DNA of 64,000 bases from Mixta mediterraneensis. GTDB taxonomy: Bacteria > Pseudomonadota > Gammaproteobacteria > Enterobacterales > Enterobacteriaceae. Below, in pieces: positions 40,557 to 49,507 of this stretch (position 1 is its first letter; the number at the start of each line of letters is the position of its first letter). A model generated the notes under the pieces. That model was not told the origin of the DNA and did no database searches. It saw only the letters and a list, made by a program, of their open reading frames with translations. The translations under genes and the position numbers were made by a program. Where the stretch lies: positions 186,001-250,000 of the forward strand of contig NZ_JACFXY010000004.1 in assembly GCF_014946725.1 (NCBI RefSeq), in the 5' to 3' direction.

Positions 40557-41909
40557 TTAAGCAAACATCACTTCCGCCCAGCGCGCTAATCCTGCCGTTA
40601 CCGAGGCAAAATCATCGCCACCCGCAATAGGCGTATCCGGTAATGCCTGCTGCAACGCTGCACGCAACAGCGGCGAACGTGCGCTGCCTCCGGTCAGATA
40701 AATGACATCTGGTTTAATATGGCTGGTCGCCAGCGCCAGATGCACCTGCTCAAGGATCTTTTCCAGCGGCTGATTGATGGCTTCGCGCAACATCTCCACG
40801 CTGATGGCTGCCTGTAAAGAAGGGGCAATAAAGTCGAGTGGCGTGTCGGTTTCAACGCGATCCGATAGGGCAATTTTGCTCTCTTCCGCTGCACGTACCA
40901 GACGATAACTCAGCTTCTGCTGCCACACCTTTAACAGGCGGGCAACGGTGTCGCTGTTCTCTGCATCGCGAACTAAATCACGCAGCAATTTACCGCAGGC
41001 CACGGAGTAAAATTCACTTTGCGCCGGAACGTCATTGATTGCGACAGCGTTCCACCAGGGGAGCGCGGGCAGGGCGATGCCTTTCTGGGTATTACCGCCA
41101 AGACCAAGCAATGGCATCAACGTTTTGAACGCCAGCATAATATCAAGATCGTTACCGCCAATACGGCAACCGCTGTGACCTAGCAGGCTTTCACGACGAT
41201 CGGCCTGATTGCGCCATTGCGGTCCCATTAGCAGCATTGAGCAGTCAGTTGTGCCGCCGCCAATATCAACAACCAGCACGCGCGTCTCTTTTTCCAGCGT
41301 TGCTTCAAAATCCAGGCCAGCGGCCACCGGCTCAAACTGAAATTCGACATCACGAAAACCGGCACGCTTAGCCGCACGCAACAGAATCCCTTCTGCCTGC
41401 TGGTTAGCGTCCTCGCTACCTAAACCCTGGAAGTTAATCGGGCGGCCAATTACCGCCTGATCAATCGTCTGGCCGAGCTGACTTTCACCTTGCTGACGAA
41501 TATGCAGCATCATGGCGCAGACCAGATCTTCAAATAACGCAATCTGTTGTGGCTTCAGGCCGCTGGCACCGAGAAATGACTTAGGGGATTTAACGAACCA
41601 CACGTCTTCAGGATCGACCATATAGTTTTGCAGTGCGGTCAGACCAAACTGCACGCTACCAGGCAGGACTTCAATATCTTCTTCACGGTTATAACGCAGT
41701 GCTCGCTGTAATAACGCGGTAGTTTCACTGTCGGGCGTGGCGACTTGATGATGGCGGTAAAGCCATTCGCTGATGGATTCACGCGTGGGCGCACAGAGCA
41801 TTGAAGGCAGCAGGCGCTGACCATTTTCCAGCGTCAACAGGCGCGGCGCACCTTGTTCGCTTACCGCAATAGAACAGTTGGCCGTGCCGTAATCAAATCC
41901 TATAAACAT
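40557..41909 (-). CDS. yegD: Hsp70-family chaperone-like protein YegD
   Basis: 450 aa (E. coli YegD 450). It has the actin/Hsp70 ATPase fold without the substrate-binding domain of DnaK. Phosphate-1 motif FIGFDYGTANCSIAV at the N-terminus, phosphate-2 VLVVDIGGGTTDCSML near residue 209 and the adenosine motif VIYLTGGSARSPLL near 403 are all present. The function is not established; it may be a specialised chaperone. Start ATG at 41909. In E. coli yegD is just upstream of the mdtABCD region, consistent with this layout. Confidence 0.93.
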   Translation of the reverse strand: MFIGFDYGTANCSIAVSEQGAPRLLTLENGQRLLPSMLCAPTRESISEWLYRHHQVATPDSETTALLQRALRYNREEDIEVLPGSVQFGLTALQNYMVDPEDVWFVKSPKSFLGASGLKPQQIALFEDLVCAMMLHIRQQGESQLGQTIDQAVIGRPINFQGLGSEDANQQAEGILLRAAKRAGFRDVEFQFEPVAAGLDFEATLEKETRVLVVDIGGGTTDCSMLLMGPQWRNQADRRESLLGHSGCRIGGNDLDIMLAFKTLMPLLGLGGNTQKGIALPALPWWNAVAINDVPAQSEFYSVACGKLLRDLVRDAENSDTVARLLKVWQQKLSYRLVRAAEESKIALSDRVETDTPLDFIAPSLQAAISVEMLREAINQPLEKILEQVHLALATSHIKPDVIYLTGGSARSPLLRAALQQALPDTPIAGGDDFASVTAGLARWAEVMFA

Positions 41910-42295
41910 CTTTGCCCCCGAGCCGGAAAAAAGGGGGCGACTTTAGCGTAGCCTGACAGGGCTGGCAAGCGGCTTACTGCGCTGCCCCGGACATCACGCA
42001 TTAAGGCTGGCTAACGTATGCAAAAGCCCCAGGCCGGACCTGTCAGTCGCACTGTCGCAAGTCGTAACAGGCTAATAAGGCTGAAAATAGCCTGTCCAAA
42101 GACAAAAGGCGAGACCGCCTTGCCGCTCACCAGCATCAATACCAGGCAAAAAACGTCAGGAAAATGGGATTCCATGGTAGCAATCCGCAAAATCCGCTGT
42201 GAGTTATGGGAGACGAGAGGGTAGGTATAGTCCCAGCAGTGTGCGCCGCTTTGCAGTGGCGATTGTGTTGTCAGAGGCGTTATTCGGCGATGACG
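41910..42295. other. Non-coding interval between yegD and the PAP2 gene
   Basis: About 390 bp. The left end holds the yegD promoter on the minus strand. A 68-codon plus-strand frame (42018-42224) has no recognisable similarity and no ribosome-binding site, and I do not call it. No repeat or RNA family recognised. Confidence 0.5.
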
Positions 42296-42319
42296 TGGCC
42301 TTTCAACTACGGAAGGCCA
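42296..42319 (-). terminator. Hairpin downstream of the PAP2 phosphatase gene
   Basis: A 7-bp stem tggcctt/aaggcca with a 10-nt loop lies 9 bp past the stop of the minus-strand gene. The only T run (tttt) is on the plus-strand side, so its role as a terminator of this gene is uncertain. Confidence 0.35.
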
Positions 42320-42328
42320 TTTTAGTGA

Positions 42329-42943
42329 TTACTGGCGGAAAAGATCGGCGCGGGTAAACGGTTTTTCTAAGCCAGCCAGATCGGCGGAAAAGCGCTCAAG
42401 GAATTGTTGAGTGGTGGCAACACGGCCATGGCTTAACAGCAGCACCGGCACCAGTAATGCAGCGCTAATCTGCGGCCAGCTAAAACCTTTTAATGCTGTC
42501 CGGCGCTGCGAAATCAGGAAAGCGGTGCTTAAGGTAAAGCCGAGCAGCAAGCCGGTAGCCACTTCGCTTTTTGAGTGCGCATGAATAACCAGGCGCGAAA
42601 ACCCCACCAACAGCGGAATCATATAGCCCATACCAATGGCGAATCCGCGCCATAAACCGGACCAGCGTCCAGAGATTAACCACAACATTACCGGCCATAA
42701 GGTGGCAGACATTGCGCTGTGACCACTGAAGCCCGTGAAGTTAAACCGGGCGCTACCAATACCAAAGCCGAGAAACAGAATTTTAGACAGACTGACAAAC
42801 AAACCCGCCAAACCAAACGCCACAATCCAATATAACGCGGTGCGGCGATTATCGCTTTTCCACGGCAGAATCAGCGCGATGATCACCGCCGTCGGGATCA
42901 ACAGCATACTGTCGCCAAAGTAGGTCAAGGTTTTCCAGAGCAT
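42329..42943 (-). CDS. PAP2-family membrane phosphatase
   Basis: 204 aa with five or six hydrophobic segments. PAP2/acid phosphatase motifs: GFSGHSAMSATLWP near residue 72 (PSGH-type block with the histidine) and GFSRLVIHAHSKSE near 113 (SRX5H block). The basic first motif (KxxxxxxRP) is not obvious, and the last position of the third block is Glu where Asp is usual. Such enzymes dephosphorylate undecaprenyl pyrophosphate or lipid phosphates; given the nearby EPS operon an undecaprenyl-recycling role is possible but unproven. Divergent from udk. Confidence 0.8.
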   Translation of the reverse strand: MLWKTLTYFGDSMLLIPTAVIIALILPWKSDNRRTALYWIVAFGLAGLFVSLSKILFLGFGIGSARFNFTGFSGHSAMSATLWPVMLWLISGRWSGLWRGFAIGMGYMIPLLVGFSRLVIHAHSKSEVATGLLLGFTLSTAFLISQRRTALKGFSWPQISAALLVPVLLLSHGRVATTQQFLERFSADLAGLEKPFTRADLFRQ

Positions 42944-43227
42944 ACGACTCCTTGTGAATACTGGCGGACACGATGATTCCCGCCATCATGCGGCAAAAAG
43001 GGTGTTGCCACGGCCGCTTTGTGCAGATCGAAACTGGCCGCTAGTTTATCCATGAAATGATTAGCTTCCAAAGGGGAAATTCTGAAAAGCCGCTGGCGCC
43101 ATTTCTCTGGCATCAAAACGCCGAAATCCCTATACTTAGCGCCAACTCACCCTCTCCATTTAGGCCCGCAGGCTGGGCGCGTAATCCGTGTACAGTCGCT
43201 GGCTCCAGTTATCAGGTCTTTAAAAGT

Positions 43228-43869
43228 ATGACTGACAAGTCTCATCAGTGCGTGATTGTTGGCATTGCCGGTGCGTCCGCATCCGGTAAAAGTTTAATTG
43301 CCAGTACGCTCTATCGTGAAATCCGTGATCAGGTTGGTGACGAGCATATCGGGGTGATCCCTGAAGATGCTTATTACAAAGATCAAAGTCACCTCACCAT
43401 GGAAGAGAGGGTTAAAACCAATTATGACCATCCCAGCGCGATGGATCATGATTTGTTACTGCAACATTTGCGTGCGGTTAAAGCCGGCCAGGATATTCAT
43501 CTGCCGGTTTACAGCTATGTTGAACACACGCGCACTCAGGAATCTATTCATCTCAAACCGAAAAAAGTTATTATTCTGGAAGGTATTCTGTTACTGACCG
43601 ACTCGCGCCTGCGCCAGGAACTTAACTTCTCCATTTTTGTCGATACACCACTCGATATTTGTTTAATGCGGCGCATGAAGCGTGACGTTAATGAGCGTGG
43701 TCGTTCGATGGATTCGGTCATGAGTCAGTATCAAAAAACGGTGCGTCCGATGTTCCTGCAATTCATCGAACCCTCTAAGCAGTATGCCGATATTATTGTG
43801 CCGCGTGGTGGAAAAAACCGCATCGCTATTGATATTCTCAAAGCCAAAATCAATCAGTTTTTTGAATAA
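43228..43869 (+). CDS. udk: Uridine/cytidine kinase
   Basis: 213 aa, as in E. coli Udk. Phosphorylates uridine and cytidine with GTP/ATP in pyrimidine salvage. Walker A is [12 protein letters not shown] at residues 12-23; [25 protein letters not shown] is the substrate loop and [18 protein letters not shown] the lid. The start at 43228 gives the canonical [12 protein letters not shown]; the longer frame is not supported. First gene of udk-dcd-asmA; the 284 bp upstream to the PAP2 gene hold divergent promoters. Confidence 0.97.
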   Translation: MTDKSHQCVIVGIAGASASGKSLIASTLYREIRDQVGDEHIGVIPEDAYYKDQSHLTMEERVKTNYDHPSAMDHDLLLQHLRAVKAGQDIHLPVYSYVEHTRTQESIHLKPKKVIILEGILLLTDSRLRQELNFSIFVDTPLDICLMRRMKRDVNERGRSMDSVMSQYQKTVRPMFLQFIEPSKQYADIIVPRGGKNRIAIDILKAKINQFFE

Positions 43870-43946
43870 TCTGCGTCTGACAGGACGTGACGCGAACGGT
43901 ACGTCATGCTGACCGTTCGCTACACTTAATTCATGGAGTTACGTCA

Positions 43947-44528
43947 ATGAGATTATGCGACCGCGATATTGAAGCCTGGCTGGATACCGGCAAGCTGGCG
44001 ATTACGCCGCGCCCGCCGATGGAACGCATTAATGGGGCCACGGTCGATGTGCGCCTGGGCAATCAGTTCCGTACTTTCAGTGGCCACACGGCGGCATTTA
44101 TTGACCTGAGCGGACCGAAACATGAAGTCAGCGCCGCGCTGGATCGCGTCATGAGCGATGAAATTGTCCTGCCGGAAGGCGAAGCCTTCTTTTTGCATCC
44201 GGGCGAGCTAGCGCTGGCGGTGACGCTGGAATCGGTGACGCTGCCTGACGATTTAGTCGGCTGGCTGGATGGCCGATCTTCACTGGCCCGCCTGGGTTTG
44301 ATGGTACACGTCACCGCGCACCGTATCGATCCCGGCTGGCAGGGTCGCATTGTGCTCGAATTTTACAACTCCGGTAAATTACCGCTGGCGCTGCGTCCTG
44401 GCATGTTGATTGGCGCGCTGAGCTTTGAGCCGCTCTCTGGCCCAGCCGCGCGCCCTTATAACCGTCGTGAAGATGCGAAGTATCGCGGACAGCAGGGTGC
44501 CGACGCCAGCCGTATCGACAAAGACTGA
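43947..44528 (+). CDS. dcd: dCTP deaminase
   Basis: 193 aa, as in E. coli Dcd. Deaminates dCTP to dUTP, the main source of dTTP in enterobacteria. Family motifs: [18 protein letters not shown] at the start, [18 protein letters not shown] near residues 110-127 (catalytic Arg/Glu and Ser/Ala region) and the C-terminal nucleotide-covering tail [19 protein letters not shown] lies 9 nt before the chosen ATG. Seventy-seven bp after udk and 16 bp before asmA, as in E. coli. Confidence 0.97.
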   Translation: MRLCDRDIEAWLDTGKLAITPRPPMERINGATVDVRLGNQFRTFSGHTAAFIDLSGPKHEVSAALDRVMSDEIVLPEGEAFFLHPGELALAVTLESVTLPDDLVGWLDGRSSLARLGLMVHVTAHRIDPGWQGRIVLEFYNSGKLPLALRPGMLIGALSFEPLSGPAARPYNRREDAKYRGQQGADASRIDKD

Positions 44529-44544
44529 ATTTACTGAGGACGTC

Positions 44545-46368
44545 ATGAGAAGAGTGATACCCACGCTGGCCATCCTGTTAGTGGTGGTCGTAGCGGGAAT
44601 GACCGCATTAGTATTACTGGTGAATCCCAACGACTTCCGTGCCTATATGGTGCAACAGGTTGAACAACGTAGTGGGTATCGGCTCGACCTGCATGGCGAT
44701 TTGCGTTGGCACGTTTGGCCGCAGATGAGCATTCTTTCAGGCCGCATGAGCTTAACCGCGCCGGGTGCTGCACAGCCTGTGGTCTCAGCGGAAAACATGC
44801 GGCTTGATGTTAATCTGTGGCCCTTGCTATCGCATCAGTTAAGTGTCAGCCAGGTCATGCTGAAAAACGCTGTGGTGCGCGTCACGCCAGACAGCGCAGA
44901 AAAAAGGCCGCAGAATGTGCCGCAGGGGCCGCGTAATGCAGAGCCGCCATCTCCTTCTGACGGCTGGTCATTTAATATCGGCCAGCTTAAAGTCGCCGAC
45001 AGTTTAGTCATCTGGCAACAAGCGGGTGGCGACGAATATAACTTCCGCGACTTCAATCTCAATCTTGAACAGGACGATCATAAACAAGCCACGATCACCT
45101 TAAGTACCAACCTGACGCGCAATCAACGCAACGCGACGGTGAAGGTAAAAGGTGCGCTGGATGCATCGCAGTACCCGCATCGCCTGAGCGGGCAGATTGA
45201 TCAGCTTGATTACACGCTGGCGGGTGCCGATATTCAGCCGCAGGGTATTAAAGGCTCGCTGAGTTTTCAGGGAAGCTGGAACGGCGATAAACAGCAGTTT
45301 GCCGTTACTGGCCTGCAACTGACTGCCAATGACAGTTCGCTGTCCGGTGAGGCGGAAGGCAGTCTGGCAGAGCCGCCGCGCTTAGCGCTCAATCTTCATG
45401 CCACTTCGCTAAACCTTGATAACTTAATGGCGAACGCAGCAAAGCGTATTGGTGAAGGTGAGCAACACGCGACCGTTGCCCGCGCGCCGGTAATTGCCGA
45501 GGCGCGAGAGCAAAGTAACGCCGATTCGCCGCTTAAGACGCTCGATCTGGCTTTAAAACTGCGTGCCGACAGCGCGGAGTGGCGCGGGTTAACCCTCAAT
45601 AATTTACAGCTTGATGCCAGTAATCAGCAGGGCCTGATGCAGCTGAACACGCTGAAAGGCGCGCTCGGCGCAGGCAGTTTTTCTGTTCCGGGTACGGTTG
45701 ATATTCGACAACCTGAAACACGGGTAACTTTGCAGCCAGAATTGCAGCAGGTAGCGATTCAACCGCTCCTTAATGCGCTGGGGCTGCCAGAATCGTTACA
45801 GGGCACGGTGAGCTTATCTGGACAACTGTCAGGTGAAAATCTGTCCGTTGAGGCGGCGAAAAAAGACTGGCAGGGCAGGGCAGCCATTAGCGCCGAGAAT
45901 CTCAGGCTGGCGCAGATTAATCTGCAACAAATGGTGCGCCGCGCCGTCGCGCGGGTCAGTAACCGCGTCAGCAGCGAAGAAGATGATGAACAAGGTATTA
46001 AGCAGATCGCAGGGCAGGTAGCGCTGAATCACGGCGAGCTGACGTTCGACGACCTGAACGGCCACGGCACACATCTGGCGCTACAAGGTAAAGGCAAGGT
46101 GGACCTGCAGCAGCAGCAGCTGGATGTCACCCTTGGTTTGAAACTCAGCGGCTGGAGCGGTGACGATAAGCTGGTTGCCGCGCTGACCGATCAGGCTATT
46201 CCGTTGCGCATGTTTGGCAACTGGAATAACGTACAATATACATTACCTGTCGATGAGGTCCTGCGTAACCGACTGCAAAATGAAGCCAAATCACGCTTGA
46301 ATGAGTGGATTGATCGTCAGCAGGAAATGGACAGTCGCCGTGACATGAAAACGTTGCTGCGCCCGTAA
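44545..46368 (+). CDS. asmA: AsmA, AsmA-like inner-membrane-anchored envelope protein
   Basis: 607 aa (E. coli AsmA 617). A single N-terminal membrane anchor (about residues 4-28, MRRVIPTLAILLVVVVAGMT) precedes a large periplasmic beta-rich domain with the DFRAYMVQQVEQRSGYRLDLHGDL opening (near 31) and the C-terminal AsmA_2 region. The AsmA family belongs to the chorein-like repeating-beta-groove proteins implicated in phospholipid transport to the outer membrane. The alternative upstream ORF start lies within dcd. The stop codon sits in the loop of a hairpin at 46357-46377. Confidence 0.94.
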   Translation: MRRVIPTLAILLVVVVAGMTALVLLVNPNDFRAYMVQQVEQRSGYRLDLHGDLRWHVWPQMSILSGRMSLTAPGAAQPVVSAENMRLDVNLWPLLSHQLSVSQVMLKNAVVRVTPDSAEKRPQNVPQGPRNAEPPSPSDGWSFNIGQLKVADSLVIWQQAGGDEYNFRDFNLNLEQDDHKQATITLSTNLTRNQRNATVKVKGALDASQYPHRLSGQIDQLDYTLAGADIQPQGIKGSLSFQGSWNGDKQQFAVTGLQLTANDSSLSGEAEGSLAEPPRLALNLHATSLNLDNLMANAAKRIGEGEQHATVARAPVIAEAREQSNADSPLKTLDLALKLRADSAEWRGLTLNNLQLDASNQQGLMQLNTLKGALGAGSFSVPGTVDIRQPETRVTLQPELQQVAIQPLLNALGLPESLQGTVSLSGQLSGENLSVEAAKKDWQGRAAISAENLRLAQINLQQMVRRAVARVSNRVSSEEDDEQGIKQIAGQVALNHGELTFDDLNGHGTHLALQGKGKVDLQQQQLDVTLGLKLSGWSGDDKLVAALTDQAIPLRMFGNWNNVQYTLPVDEVLRNRLQNEAKSRLNEWIDRQQEMDSRRDMKTLLRP

Positions 46369-46377
46369 CGGGCGCAG
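46357..46377. terminator. Convergent hairpin at the asmA/yegH boundary
   Basis: A 9-bp perfect stem ctgcgcccg/cgggcgcag is closed by a 3-nt loop TAA that is the asmA stop codon itself. Only 12 bp separate the two convergent genes. Neither side has a good T tract (gttt on plus; caacgtttt on minus), so termination strength is uncertain. Confidence 0.5.
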
Positions 46378-46380
46378 GTT

Positions 46381-47946
46381 TCACGCTTCATGACTGGCCT
46401 GTTCAGTTATTTCAACTTTTTGCACCCGATGGTTTTCAACCTGTAGGGTGCGTAACAGATAACGGCCAACCTGGAGTTCCTCCCCTTCCTGCGGAATATG
46501 TTGCAGGCTGTCCATTAATAGCCCCGCCAGCGTATGATAATTGCGCTTCTCATCCAGCGGCAATTTCACATACATCGCCAGATCCTCCAGCGGCATATGC
46601 CCGTTAGCAATCCAGCCGCCAGCGCCGTTAGGTTGAATATCATAACGCGCATCAATTTCAGCCGCTTCATTCGGTAAATTTCCGGCGATAGTTTCCATCA
46701 CATCGCTTAATGTCATTACGCCCTCCACAGAGCCAAATTCATCAACGACAAAAGCGAAATGCGTATGGGCCTTGCGAAACTGCTCAAGCGCCAGCAGCAA
46801 GGTTAAGCGTTCTGGAAAAATCAGCGGTTGACGGATCAGGGCGCGTAAATCAAGGGAATCCTGATGTAAGGATTGATGCAGTAAATCGATAACGTGCACC
46901 ACACCCAGTGGCTCGTTGGTTTTATCGGTAACCAGCAAGCGGGTGTGCTGATTACGGTCGAGGCGAGCCATGATTTCAGCCGGGTCGTCGCTAAGATCGA
47001 TATGTTCAACGTCATGACGTGAGGTCATAACGCTATTCACATGGCGCTGCCCTAAGCCCAGTACATGTGCAATCATCACGCGTTCCTGGCGATTAAACAG
47101 GACATTTGACTCGCTGTCGGCGATCAATGAAGATGTTTTGGCATCCAGTTCGGCACGTTCAGCTTCGCCGCGTAATAAACGCAGCACCGCCTCGGCGGTA
47201 CGCTGGCGTAAAGGACGACCCGCGGAAAGTACGCGACGACGATTAAACTGTGCCAGCTGATTCAGCGCCTCGATCACCACCGAGAAGCCAATCGCGGCAT
47301 ACAGATACCCTTTAGGGATGACAAAGCCAAACCCTTCCGCCACCAGACTGAAGCCGATCATCAGCAGAAAGCTCAGGCAAAGAATGACAATAGTGGGATG
47401 ACTGTTGACGAAACGGGTCAGCGGCTTGCTGGCGAGTAACATTAACAAGATGGCGATAGTTACTGCGGTCATCATAACCGGCAGGTCATTAACCATGCCG
47501 ACAGCAGTAATCACTGCATCCAGCGAGAAAATAGCATCCAGCACCACGATTTGAGCGACCACGGGCCAGAATTTAGCACCGCTTTTTTGTTGACCCTGAT
47601 CGTCATCGCTACCTTCAAGGCGCGCATTCAGCTCTGTCGTAGCCTTAAATAACAGAAAAATCCCTCCCACCAGCAGAATCAGATCCCGTGCGCTAAAGGG
47701 GTGATGCCACAGCGTCAGCAGCGGCTGGGTCAGCGTAACCAGCCACGAAAGCGAGGCAAGCAGCAACAGGCGACAAACTAACGCAAGCAATAATCCAATA
47801 ACGCGTGCGCGGTCCCGAAGCGTTTCGGGAAGTTTTTCGACCAGGATAGCGATGAATACTAAATTATCAATCCCCAGCACCAACTCAAGAACGATAAGCG
47901 TGACTAATCCTGCCCAAATCGAGGGATCACTAATGACCTCCAACAT
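46381..47946 (-). CDS. yegH: TerC/CBS/CorC-domain membrane protein YegH
   Basis: 521 aa (E. coli YegH 527). An N-terminal TerC-family membrane domain of about seven helices (1-235), with the acidic helix [20 protein letters not shown] and [19 protein letters not shown] carrying the conserved intramembrane Asp residues; two CBS domains (about 295-425, including [20 protein letters not shown]) and a C-terminal CorC/HlyC domain (about 440-515). TerC proteins are linked to metal (manganese/tellurite) export; the YegH function is not proven. Its promoter side faces the second IS1 about 220 bp away. Yellow flag: none, reading frame intact. Confidence 0.93.
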   Translation of the reverse strand: MLEVISDPSIWAGLVTLIVLELVLGIDNLVFIAILVEKLPETLRDRARVIGLLLALVCRLLLLASLSWLVTLTQPLLTLWHHPFSARDLILLVGGIFLLFKATTELNARLEGSDDDQGQQKSGAKFWPVVAQIVVLDAIFSLDAVITAVGMVNDLPVMMTAVTIAILLMLLASKPLTRFVNSHPTIVILCLSFLLMIGFSLVAEGFGFVIPKGYLYAAIGFSVVIEALNQLAQFNRRRVLSAGRPLRQRTAEAVLRLLRGEAERAELDAKTSSLIADSESNVLFNRQERVMIAHVLGLGQRHVNSVMTSRHDVEHIDLSDDPAEIMARLDRNQHTRLLVTDKTNEPLGVVHVIDLLHQSLHQDSLDLRALIRQPLIFPERLTLLLALEQFRKAHTHFAFVVDEFGSVEGVMTLSDVMETIAGNLPNEAAEIDARYDIQPNGAGGWIANGHMPLEDLAMYVKLPLDEKRNYHTLAGLLMDSLQHIPQEGEELQVGRYLLRTLQVENHRVQKVEITEQASHEA

Positions 47947-48222
47947 GCTTTATTCACCTGAATGTTTATAAATGCGTTTAATCTGATGATAGTGGAGGGC
48001 AAAGCAGGCGACAAATAGCGCCTCGCCAGATGATTACATCCTGTACGTAAGATTGCTCTGTTATTGAACAACATCGGAAAAATCATATTGTATTAAAAAC
48101 GTAAGCAAGTCGCGCTGCATAGCAGGAGAAATAATTGACATAAGAAGAGTAATGACATGCAATTCTGGGTAATGCTCCCAACTTACTGATTTAGTGTATG
48201 ATGGTGATTTTGAGGTGCTTGC

Positions 48223-48498
48223 GTGGCTTCCATTTCCATCAGATGTCCTTCCTGCTCCGCTACTGAAGGCGTGGTGCGTAACGGCAAAAGCACTGCCGGA
48301 CATCAGCGCTATCTCTGCTCTCATTGCCGTAAAACATGGCAACTACAGTTCACTTACACCGCCTCTCAGCCCGGTACGCACCAGACAATCATTGATATGG
48401 CCATGAATGGCGTCGGATGTCGCGCCAGTGCACGCATTATGGGCATTGGCCTCAACACGGTTTTACGTCACTTAAAAAACTCAGGCCGCAGTCGGTAA
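48223..48498 (+). CDS. insA: IS1 protein InsA (copy 2)
   Basis: Identical 91-aa product to the copy at 38604: zinc-finger plus helix-turn-helix regulator. The A6 frameshift site is at 48474-48479. Confidence 0.93.
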   Translation: MASISIRCPSCSATEGVVRNGKSTAGHQRYLCSHCRKTWQLQFTYTASQPGTHQTIIDMAMNGVGCRASARIMGIGLNTVLRHLKNSGRSR

Positions 48499-48920
48499 CC
48501 TCGCGCATACAACCGGGCAGTGATGTGATTGTCTGCGCTGAAATGGACGAACAGTGGGGCTACGTCGGTGCTAAATCACGTCAGCGCTGGCTGTTTTACG
48601 CGTATGACAGGATACGGAGGACGGTTGTGGCACACGTCTTCGGTGAACGCACTCTGGCCACACTGGAGCGTCTTCTGAGCCTGCTGTCGGCCTTTGAGGT
48701 CGTGGTATGGATGACGGATGGCTGGCCGCTGTATGAATCACGCCTGAAGGGAAAGCTGCACGTTATCAGCAAGCGTTACACTCAGCGCATTGAGCGACAT
48801 AACCTGAATCTGAGACAACATCTGGCAAGGCTGGGACGGAAGTCACTGTCGTTCTCAAAATCGGTGGAGCTGCATGACAAGGTCATCGGACATTATCTGA
48901 ACATAAAACACTATCAGTAA
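48417..48920 (+). CDS. insB: IS1 protein InsB, transposase catalytic part (copy 2)
   Basis: Identical to the frame at 38798; read by -1 frameshifting from insA. Complete DDE region, so this copy is also potentially active. Confidence 0.92.
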   Translation: MSRQCTHYGHWPQHGFTSLKKLRPQSVTSRIQPGSDVIVCAEMDEQWGYVGAKSRQRWLFYAYDRIRRTVVAHVFGERTLATLERLLSLLSAFEVVVWMTDGWPLYESRLKGKLHVISKRYTQRIERHNLNLRQHLARLGRKSLSFSKSVELHDKVIGHYLNIKHYQ

Positions 48921-48935
48921 GTTGGAGTCATTACC

Positions 48936-49243
48936 CAATTCTAATGCAATTTCCTGAGTTGATGAGTATGGAATAAATCTGAAATTTAAAGATAGCGTAC
49001 CCGTCATGACTGGCATCAATACTAATTACTGGTAGTCTTTTTCCTAAAATAGTGCAGGGAAGGCAGGGCCTACTTGTAAACAAGCCAGTAATAACTAGTA
49101 TAGCAACGAGTTAGTAAATGTCTGCGCTAAAGTCGTTATTCGTACAGTGAAACAGCATTGAAAGTTATGAATTGTGATCACGCCCGATAAAGTGGCAATT
49201 TGCATGTCATTTATCGGACAACCGGCAAGGAAATATGACGAAT
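48936..49243 (+). promoter_or_regulatory. Distal promoter region of the EPS operon
   Basis: About 300 A/T-rich bases between IS1 and the JUMPstart. In E. amylovora the RcsA/RcsB site of amsG lies roughly 500-580 bp upstream of the start codon, which here falls at about 48930-49010, directly beside IS1. A weak RcsAB-like sequence (aatgcaatttcctg, 48943-48956; about 8 of 14 positions of TAAGAATATTCCTA) is the best I can see. No ORF. Confidence 0.4.
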
Positions 49244-49283
49244 AACGGTATTGGCAGCGACAGCCAAGGGCGGTAGCGTGCCT
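49244..49283 (+). promoter_or_regulatory. JUMPstart with ops element (RfaH recruitment)
   Basis: The sequence agccaagggcggtagcgtg matches the 3' half of the enterobacterial JUMPstart, containing the exact ops core GGCGGTAGCGTG at 49269-49280. RfaH binds paused RNA polymerase at ops and suppresses termination in long polysaccharide operons. It lies 228 bp upstream of amsG in the leader. Confidence 0.93.
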
Positions 49284-49507
49284 GAATCGCTTTTTTGCTT
49301 ATTAAACGCACGGTGATTATCTGAGCAAAAGTCAGAGTAATCTGTTGGTATTTATCACGATTTTTTTGGTTTTATTGATAAGGGCATTGGCGTAAACGCC
49401 GCAGGAGCTCCCCTCAGCAACGGTTCAGCCTGGAAATTCATTGCCGCTCATTTAATACACAGGCTTGGGGCGTTACGGGTTAAAGGAAATAAAATAAAGA
49501 GTTAAAT

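Larger units (their letters stand above)
48168..48935 (+). mobile_element. IS1: IS1-family insertion sequence, copy 2 (768 bp)
   Basis: Reads the same as copy 1 base for base by eye, same orientation, same 768-bp length. Target duplication caattct at 48160-48166 and 48936-48942 (7 bp; the eighth base differs, g versus a). It sits between yegH and the EPS leader, 572 bp before the amsG start codon. Confidence 0.96.

Noticed and set aside
42018..42224. 68-codon ORF between yegD and PAP2 phosphatase
   Set aside because: No similarity recognised, no ribosome-binding site, basic composition typical of chance frames.
38541..48942. IS1 pair as a composite transposon carrying yegD-udk-dcd-asmA-yegH
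   Set aside because: Each IS1 has its own direct target repeat and the genes between are ordinary core genes in conserved order.
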